Positions 59,662-64,000 of a stretch of DNA of 64,000 nucleotides are shown here, piece by piece. The notes beneath the pieces were generated by a model. It did no database searches. It was given only the letters and a program-made list of their open reading frames with translations, and was not told where the DNA came from. The stretch's first letter is position 1; the number at the start of each line of letters is the position of its first letter. This stretch comes from Paraburkholderia caffeinilytica (GTDB lineage: Bacteria; Pseudomonadota; Gammaproteobacteria; Burkholderiales; Burkholderiaceae): positions 372,001 to 436,000 of the forward strand of contig NZ_CP031466.1 of assembly GCF_003368325.1 (NCBI RefSeq), written 5' to 3'. The position numbers were made by a program, and so were the translations under genes.

Positions 59662-61045
59662 CCTGCGCATGCGCCTGCTGTGGTGGTTGCTGGTGCCGCT
59701 CGCGTTGTATGTGTTCGTCACCGGCAAGGCCGAGTACGACAACGCGCGGCGCACGGCGGACCTGGTGCAGGACAACCAGCTTGTCTCGTCGGCGCGGATG
59801 ATCGCCGGTGAAGTGGAATGGGTGGACGGTTTTCTAAGCGTGGACGTGCCGCCCGCCGCGCTTGAAGTGTTCGTCTCGCCCTATCGCGATCAGGTGTTCT
59901 ACAGCGTTCGGGTCGACGATGGCCGCCTGCTGGCGGGTACGCCGGACTTTCCGCAGCGCGCGGCGCTCTCGCCCGACACGGCCGATCACTACGACACCCA
60001 GCTCCACGGCCAGCCCGTCCGCGCGGTCGGCCTCGTGCGCCTGATGTACGACAACGGCGCGACCCGCCGCGTACGGGTGACGGTGGGCAAGACGGTGCGC
60101 TCGCGCGACGCGATGGCGCAGCAGTTGTGGCAGCCGCAACTCGTGCGGCAGATCGAGATGATCGTGCTGGCGGTTGCGCTGGCCTGCATCGGACTGACGT
60201 TCGAATTGCGGCCGCTGATGAAAGTGAAGGAAGACGTCGCCGACCGCGACCCCATGCAACTCGAGCCGATTCGTGTCGAGCGCCTGCATACGGAATTGCG
60301 GCCGATCGTCGAAGCGATCAATCAATGTATCGCGCGCCTCGGCGTGCAGGTCGCCGCGCAGCGCCGTTTTATCGCCGACGCCGCGCACCAGTTGCGCACG
60401 CCGCTCACGCTGCTCGGCACGCAGTTGCAGTTCGCGCGCCAGCAGGACGGCCTGAATCCCGCGCTCGACGAGGCGCTCGCCGCGATGCACCGCAGCAATC
60501 GTTCAATGGTCGGACTTACCAACAAGCTACTGTTGCTCGCGCAGGCAGAGGCCGCCGACAACACGCAACTAGCGGTCGAAACGGTGGATCTGGTGCCGCT
60601 GGCTATGGAAGTGGTGGAAGATCTGGCGCTGCTCGCGCAGGACCGGGACATCGATCTGGGCGCCGAACTGAACGGTCCCGCGCCGGTGGCGGGGCATCGC
60701 GGCCTGCTTCAGGCGCTGATCGCCAACCTCGCGGAGAACGCGATCCGCTATACCGGCCGTGGCGGTCACGTCACGGTGGTTGTCAGCGCGGACGCCGGTA
60801 CGGCCACCGTGGCGGTGCTGGACGACGGCCCCGGCATTCCCGCCGAGTCGCGCGGTCGCGTGTTCGAGCCGTTTTTCCGGGCGTCGGCAGATACCGAAGG
60901 GACCGGGCTGGGCCTCGCCATCGTGCGTGAAATCGCGGACGCGCACCACGGAGAGATCGTGCTCAAGCCGGGCGCAGGCGGCAAAGGCGTGCACGTGAGC
61001 GTCTCGTTTCCGCGTGCGGCGACCGAAGAACCTCGGCCCGTTTGA
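59651..61045 (+). CDS. TctE-type sensor histidine kinase (first)
   Basis: 464 residues. Two membrane helices (about 10-28 and 165-190) bound a periplasmic sensor region of the 2CSK_N type, which ends in DPMQLEPIRVERLHTELRPI. Phospho-accepting His in FIADAAHQLRTPLTLLGTQL, N-box ANLAENAIRYTGRG, DDGPGIP and GTGLGLAIV. It is the cognate sensor of the regulator that overlaps its start. It shares most of its plan with the kinase at 61230-62612. Confidence 0.93.
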   Translation: MTNSLRMRLLWWLLVPLALYVFVTGKAEYDNARRTADLVQDNQLVSSARMIAGEVEWVDGFLSVDVPPAALEVFVSPYRDQVFYSVRVDDGRLLAGTPDFPQRAALSPDTADHYDTQLHGQPVRAVGLVRLMYDNGATRRVRVTVGKTVRSRDAMAQQLWQPQLVRQIEMIVLAVALACIGLTFELRPLMKVKEDVADRDPMQLEPIRVERLHTELRPIVEAINQCIARLGVQVAAQRRFIADAAHQLRTPLTLLGTQLQFARQQDGLNPALDEALAAMHRSNRSMVGLTNKLLLLAQAEAADNTQLAVETVDLVPLAMEVVEDLALLAQDRDIDLGAELNGPAPVAGHRGLLQALIANLAENAIRYTGRGGHVTVVVSADAGTATVAVLDDGPGIPAESRGRVFEPFFRASADTEGTGLGLAIVREIADAHHGEIVLKPGAGGKGVHVSVSFPRAATEEPRPV

Positions 61046-61229
61046 ATCAATCCCTTCAAAGCGGCGGCCTCGAAAGGAGTCGGGACAAACCCGCAATCGG
61101 CCCAGGAAACGCGTGATCGAAAGCTTGGAGAAGGATTTGTACCCCTAAAATTTGGGCAGGCGATTCATCGAACGCCCACCGCACACGTGGGATAGAGCGG
61201 AGACATCCAGCAGAGAGGAACGACGAATC

Positions 61230-62612
61230 GTGTTTTCAGGCAGTTTGCGCGGACGCTTGCTGTGGTGGCTCCTGCTGCCGCTGGCGGCGTTCGTTTCCAT
61301 TTCCGGCATGATCTCGTATCGCAACGCGCAGACCACGGCCGACCTGGTTCAGGACAACGCGTTGCTATCGTCGATACGCATCATTGGCGAGGACATCGAC
61401 TGGGATAACGGCCACGTGTCGGTCCAGATTCCGCCGGCCGCGCTCGAGCTGTTCGAGTCGCCGGAACAGGATAGCGTGTTCTATCGCGTCGAAGCGAGCG
61501 GCCGCCGCCTGCTGGCCGGCAGTCCCGACTTGCCGCTGCCGCGCGGCGTGAGCGACGTCCCCATGCTCTATTCCACGCATCTCGACGACGGCCGGCCCGT
61601 GCGCGCGGCGACTTACGTGCGGCAGCTATACGACTCGGGCCGTACCGAGGAAGTTGTCGTCGCGGTTGCGAAAACGGAAGGTTCGCGCGACGCCATGCTG
61701 TGGCGCCTGCTGCGGCCGCAACTATTTGGCGAGGTGCTCACGCTGGTGCTCGCCATGGTGTTCGTCTATCTCGGGCTGACCTTCGAATTGCGGCCCTTGA
61801 TGAAGGTGAAAGACGACGTCGCCGACCGGAACGCGTCGCAACTTGAACCGATACGCGTGGCGCGCTTGCACGTCGAACTCAAGCCTATCGTCGAAGCGAT
61901 CAATCAGTGCATCGCGCGCATGGGACAGCAGGCTGCAACCCAGCGGCAATTCATCTCCGACGCGGCGCATCAGTTGCGCACGCCGCTTGCGCTGCTGGTG
62001 GCGCAGATCCAGTTCGCGCGGCAACGCGAGAATCGGGACGCGCCGCTCAGCGAAGCACTGGCCGGCATGCATAAAAGCAGCCGCAAGCTGACTACCTTGA
62101 CCAACAAACTGTTGCTGCTTGCTCAGGCCGAATCCGCTGCGCCCTCCAGTACGCGCGAACGGGTCGATCTGAGCGCATTGATCGCGGGCGTGCTGGAGGA
62201 GTTGATCGCATTCGCGCAGTCGCGTGAAATCGATCTGGGCGCCGAACTGGAGGACGGTTTATACGTGACCGGCGACGAAGCACTGACCGCGGCGCTCGTG
62301 ACCAATCTCGTCGACAACGCGTTGCGCTATACGCAACCCGGCGGCCGCGTCACGGTGCACACGCAACGCAGTCACGACATGGCGATCGTGCGTGTGATCG
62401 ACAACGGGCCGGGTATCAAGGCTGAGGCGAGGGCGCGCGTGTTCGAACGTTTCTATCGCGCGTCGAACCACGCTGACGGAACCGGCCTCGGCCTGCCGAT
62501 CGTGCGCGAGATCGCCCGGCGGCAAGGCGGCACGGTTACGCTCGAGCCGGGAGAGGACGGTGTCGGCCTGGTCGCCACCGTCGAGATGCGACTATGGTCG
62601 GCGGCGGCCTGA
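61230..62612 (+). CDS. TctE-type sensor histidine kinase (second)
   Basis: 460 residues from a GTG at 61230, which has AGAGAGGAA about ten bases ahead; earlier starts in the frame are poor. Periplasmic sensor between helices near 8-28 and 165-190, His in FISDAAHQLRTPLALLVAQI, N-box VDNALRYTQPGG, DNGPGIK and GTGLGLPIV. It is a paralogue of the kinase just upstream, with diverged sensor segments. Its response regulator gene follows 25 bases later, giving the unusual order regulator-kinase-kinase-regulator. Confidence 0.92.
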   Translation: MFSGSLRGRLLWWLLLPLAAFVSISGMISYRNAQTTADLVQDNALLSSIRIIGEDIDWDNGHVSVQIPPAALELFESPEQDSVFYRVEASGRRLLAGSPDLPLPRGVSDVPMLYSTHLDDGRPVRAATYVRQLYDSGRTEEVVVAVAKTEGSRDAMLWRLLRPQLFGEVLTLVLAMVFVYLGLTFELRPLMKVKDDVADRNASQLEPIRVARLHVELKPIVEAINQCIARMGQQAATQRQFISDAAHQLRTPLALLVAQIQFARQRENRDAPLSEALAGMHKSSRKLTTLTNKLLLLAQAESAAPSSTRERVDLSALIAGVLEELIAFAQSREIDLGAELEDGLYVTGDEALTAALVTNLVDNALRYTQPGGRVTVHTQRSHDMAIVRVIDNGPGIKAEARARVFERFYRASNHADGTGLGLPIVREIARRQGGTVTLEPGEDGVGLVATVEMRLWSAAA

Positions 62613-62637
62613 TGCGCCGCCAAATCAGGGGAACCCT

Positions 62638-63336
62638 ATGAAACTGCTGCTCGTTGAAGACGACGCTGACCTCGCGCGCTGGGTGATGAACCTGATGCAG
62701 GTCGAGAATTTCGTGGTTGACTGGGCGCAGGACGGCGAACGGGCGGAGACGCTGCTCGGCGTGCAGTGCTACGACGCGGTGCTGCTCGACCTGCGGCTGC
62801 CGGGCATCGGCGGCAAGGACGTGCTGGCGCGTCTGCGGCGCAAGCGCGACAACGTGCCGGTGCTGATGCTCACCGCCAACGGCTCGACCGACGACAAAGT
62901 GGCCTGTTTCTCGGCCGGCGCCGACGACTACGTCGTCAAACCTTTCGACGCGCGCGAGCTGGTGGCGCGCATCAAGGCGCTGATCCGCCGCCAGGCGGCC
63001 GGCGACAAGGGCCAGTCGATCGACTGCGGCGATCTGCGCTACCTGTTCGATTCGCGTGAATTCGTATTACAAAACGAGCCCTTGCCGTTACGGCGGCGCG
63101 AACACACCATCCTCGAAACGCTGATGCTGAAGCAGGGCAAGACGGTCTCGAAGGCCACGTTGATGGACAAGGTCTTCACGCTCGACGACGAACCCAGCGC
63201 CGATGCCATCGACATTTACATTCACCGCTTGCGCAAGCATCTTGCCGGTTCCAGCGCGAAGATCATGACCTTGCGCGGGCTCGGCTACATTCTGCGCGAA
63301 GAAGTACCGTGCGAAGGGTTTGTCGAGGCGTTGTAG
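62638..63336 (+). CDS. OmpR/TctD-type response regulator (second)
   Basis: 232 residues. Receiver with LVEDDADLARWVMNL, Asp in AVLLDLRLPGIGG, Lys in VVKPFDARELV, and a C-terminal winged helix (REHTILETLMLKQGKT to IMTLRGLGYILRE). It is preceded by the second sensor kinase gene and followed, after 183 bases, by a COG4705 membrane-protein gene whose control region carries a two-part direct repeat that OmpR-type regulators could bind. Confidence 0.93.
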   Translation: MKLLLVEDDADLARWVMNLMQVENFVVDWAQDGERAETLLGVQCYDAVLLDLRLPGIGGKDVLARLRRKRDNVPVLMLTANGSTDDKVACFSAGADDYVVKPFDARELVARIKALIRRQAAGDKGQSIDCGDLRYLFDSREFVLQNEPLPLRRREHTILETLMLKQGKTVSKATLMDKVFTLDDEPSADAIDIYIHRLRKHLAGSSAKIMTLRGLGYILREEVPCEGFVEAL

Positions 63337-63415
63337 CGCATCGGGGCGGTGTTGAATCGCCCGATTGATCATCCATTTGGCTGCCGCGCGCCGGTGGTTG
63401 CATCGGCATCTTCCG

Positions 63416-63433
63416 TAAGGTTTTCCTAAGGTT
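63416..63433 (+). promoter_or_regulatory. Direct repeat ahead of the COG4705 gene, candidate OmpR-type operator
   Basis: TAAGGTT at 63416-63422 and 63427-63433, 11 bases start to start, one turn of the helix apart. This is the spacing of tandem OmpR/PmrA/QseB-type half-sites. It sits where the -35 box would be for a CATTAT -10-like box at 63442. The TctD-like regulator encoded just upstream is the natural candidate. Confidence 0.55.
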
Positions 63434-63519
63434 CCCCATTGCATTATTCGCCGCATCGAGTTGGCACGGACGCGCCTGCTCATAACGTCGAATTAATGAC
63501 TATTGATGGGAGAACCAGC

Positions 63520-64000
63520 TTGCTAGCGACCTCGACTTATCGTGTTGCCGAGATGCGCAACAAAGTGCCCGAGGCAACACTTGTCTTCTGGGCGATCAAG
63601 ATCATGGCGACCACGGTCGGCGAAACCGGCGCGGACTATCTGGCCGTGCACGTGGGGCTCGGCACTGCGCTCACCGGCGGGATGATGCTCACGTTGCTGA
63701 TTGCCGCATTGGCCTTGCAGCTTCGCATGCGCAAGTACGTGCCTTGGATTTACTGGCTGACCGTGGTGCTGGTCAGCGTGGTCGGCACGCAGATCACCGA
63801 TGCACTGACGGACAAGCTCGGCATCAGTCTCTATGCCAGCACGATCGCGTTTTCGCTTGCCCTGGCCGTGGTGTTCGCGCTCTGGTATCGCAGTGAGCGG
63901 ACACTGTCGATTCACACCATCTACACGACGCGGCGGGAGATTTTCTACTGGGCCGCTGTGCTGTTCACCTTCGCATTGGGCACTGCGGCCGGCGATCTTG
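63520..64000 (+). CDS. COG4705-type integral membrane protein, 3' end outside window
   Basis: 160 residues are visible before the window ends. The pattern NKVPEATLVFWAIKIMATTV and GETGADYLAVHVGLG at the start, and several membrane helices, match the uncharacterised COG4705 family. The start is uncertain: TTG at 63520 has GGGAGA seven bases ahead, while the ATGs at 63496 and 63553 have none. Function is unknown in the family. Its promoter region carries a direct repeat that may be bound by the regulator encoded upstream. Confidence 0.85.
   Translation, partial: MLATSTYRVAEMRNKVPEATLVFWAIKIMATTVGETGADYLAVHVGLGTALTGGMMLTLLIAALALQLRMRKYVPWIYWLTVVLVSVVGTQITDALTDKLGISLYASTIAFSLALAVVFALWYRSERTLSIHTIYTTRREIFYWAAVLFTFALGTAAGDL

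Noticed and set aside
63463..63480. Possible sigma-54 promoter TTGGCACGGACGCGCC
   Set aside because: The -24 element is good but the base pair ten positions on is CC, not GC, so the -12 element is absent.
1..64000. CRISPR arrays, complete insertion sequences, prophage modules
   Set aside because: No spaced direct repeats, transposase or phage structural genes were found on either strand.

Overview
The window is high-GC DNA from a Burkholderiales bacterium, most likely Paraburkholderia or a close relative. This rests on gene content: a DUF4148 protein, an ECF41 sigma factor, a trifunctional pseudokinase/ATPase/histidine kinase, TctD/TctE-like pairs, and an adc-bdhA-patatin operon. I saw no rRNA, intact tRNA, CRISPR array or intact insertion sequence. 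The organism call is inference; the genes are read from the sequence.

Layout. (1) 1-7.4 kb: a tight plus-strand operon for a dedicated peptide exporter. It holds an unknown protein (partial), an HlyD-type adaptor, a parvulin prolyl isomerase without signal peptide, a 1018-residue transporter (two cNMP-binding domains, C39 peptidase, ABC membrane and ATPase domains) and a sigma-54 activator. (2) 7.5-14 kb: a mosaic of GNAT, bestrophin, ECF41 sigma with its AhpD-like partner, cupin, a broken mocR fused to a broken flgE, and DedA. (3) 14.4-26.8 kb: an 1835-residue hybrid kinase, LysR with a small Cys-rich ORF, two response regulators, an NDH-2-like oxidoreductase, OsmC, a LysR relic and an LRAT-fold protein. 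(4) 26.9-35.9 kb: a three-gene efflux system (OMF-MFP-DHA2), a PEBP protein, a second OsmC-LysR-DedA set and an AhpD-like protein. (5) 36-41.8 kb: acetoacetate decarboxylase, 3-hydroxybutyrate dehydrogenase and patatin, then an NAD(P)-binding protein divergent from a MocR regulator. (6) 41.8-44.2 kb: a peptide gene with a double-glycine leader followed immediately by a PP2C phosphatase gene, divergent from a second LRAT-fold gene. (7) 44-51 kb: a class A beta-lactamase with its LysR regulator, a candidate small RNA, and an IclR-controlled MFS/CoA-transferase/citryl-CoA-lyase operon. (8) 51-64 kb: a KaiC remnant, a squalene/phytoene synthase, a secreted DUF4148 protein, a phospholipase-C-like enzyme, a NitT/TauT-type ABC importer, two TctD/TctE-like pairs and a COG4705 membrane protein.

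Main hypothesis. The exporter at the left edge and the double-glycine peptide at 42.6 kb are parts of one secretion system. The exporter operon ends with a sigma-54 activator that has the GAFTGA loop. The peptide gene has a well-spaced sigma-54 promoter (TGGCAT-N5-TTGCA) with an IHF-like site upstream. The leader ends in GG, as C39 peptidases require. The region just after the GG is proline-rich, which fits a cytosolic prolyl isomerase in the export operon. The 34 kb between the two halves contains gene fragments and duplicated modules, so it may be an accessory insertion that split one ancestral locus. All of this is testable but not proven here.

Other points of note are a compact Hfq-type sRNA candidate with its own promoter and terminator (46321-46450), candidate operators next to several regulators, and a LysR/OsmC/DedA module present in two full copies plus one relic.
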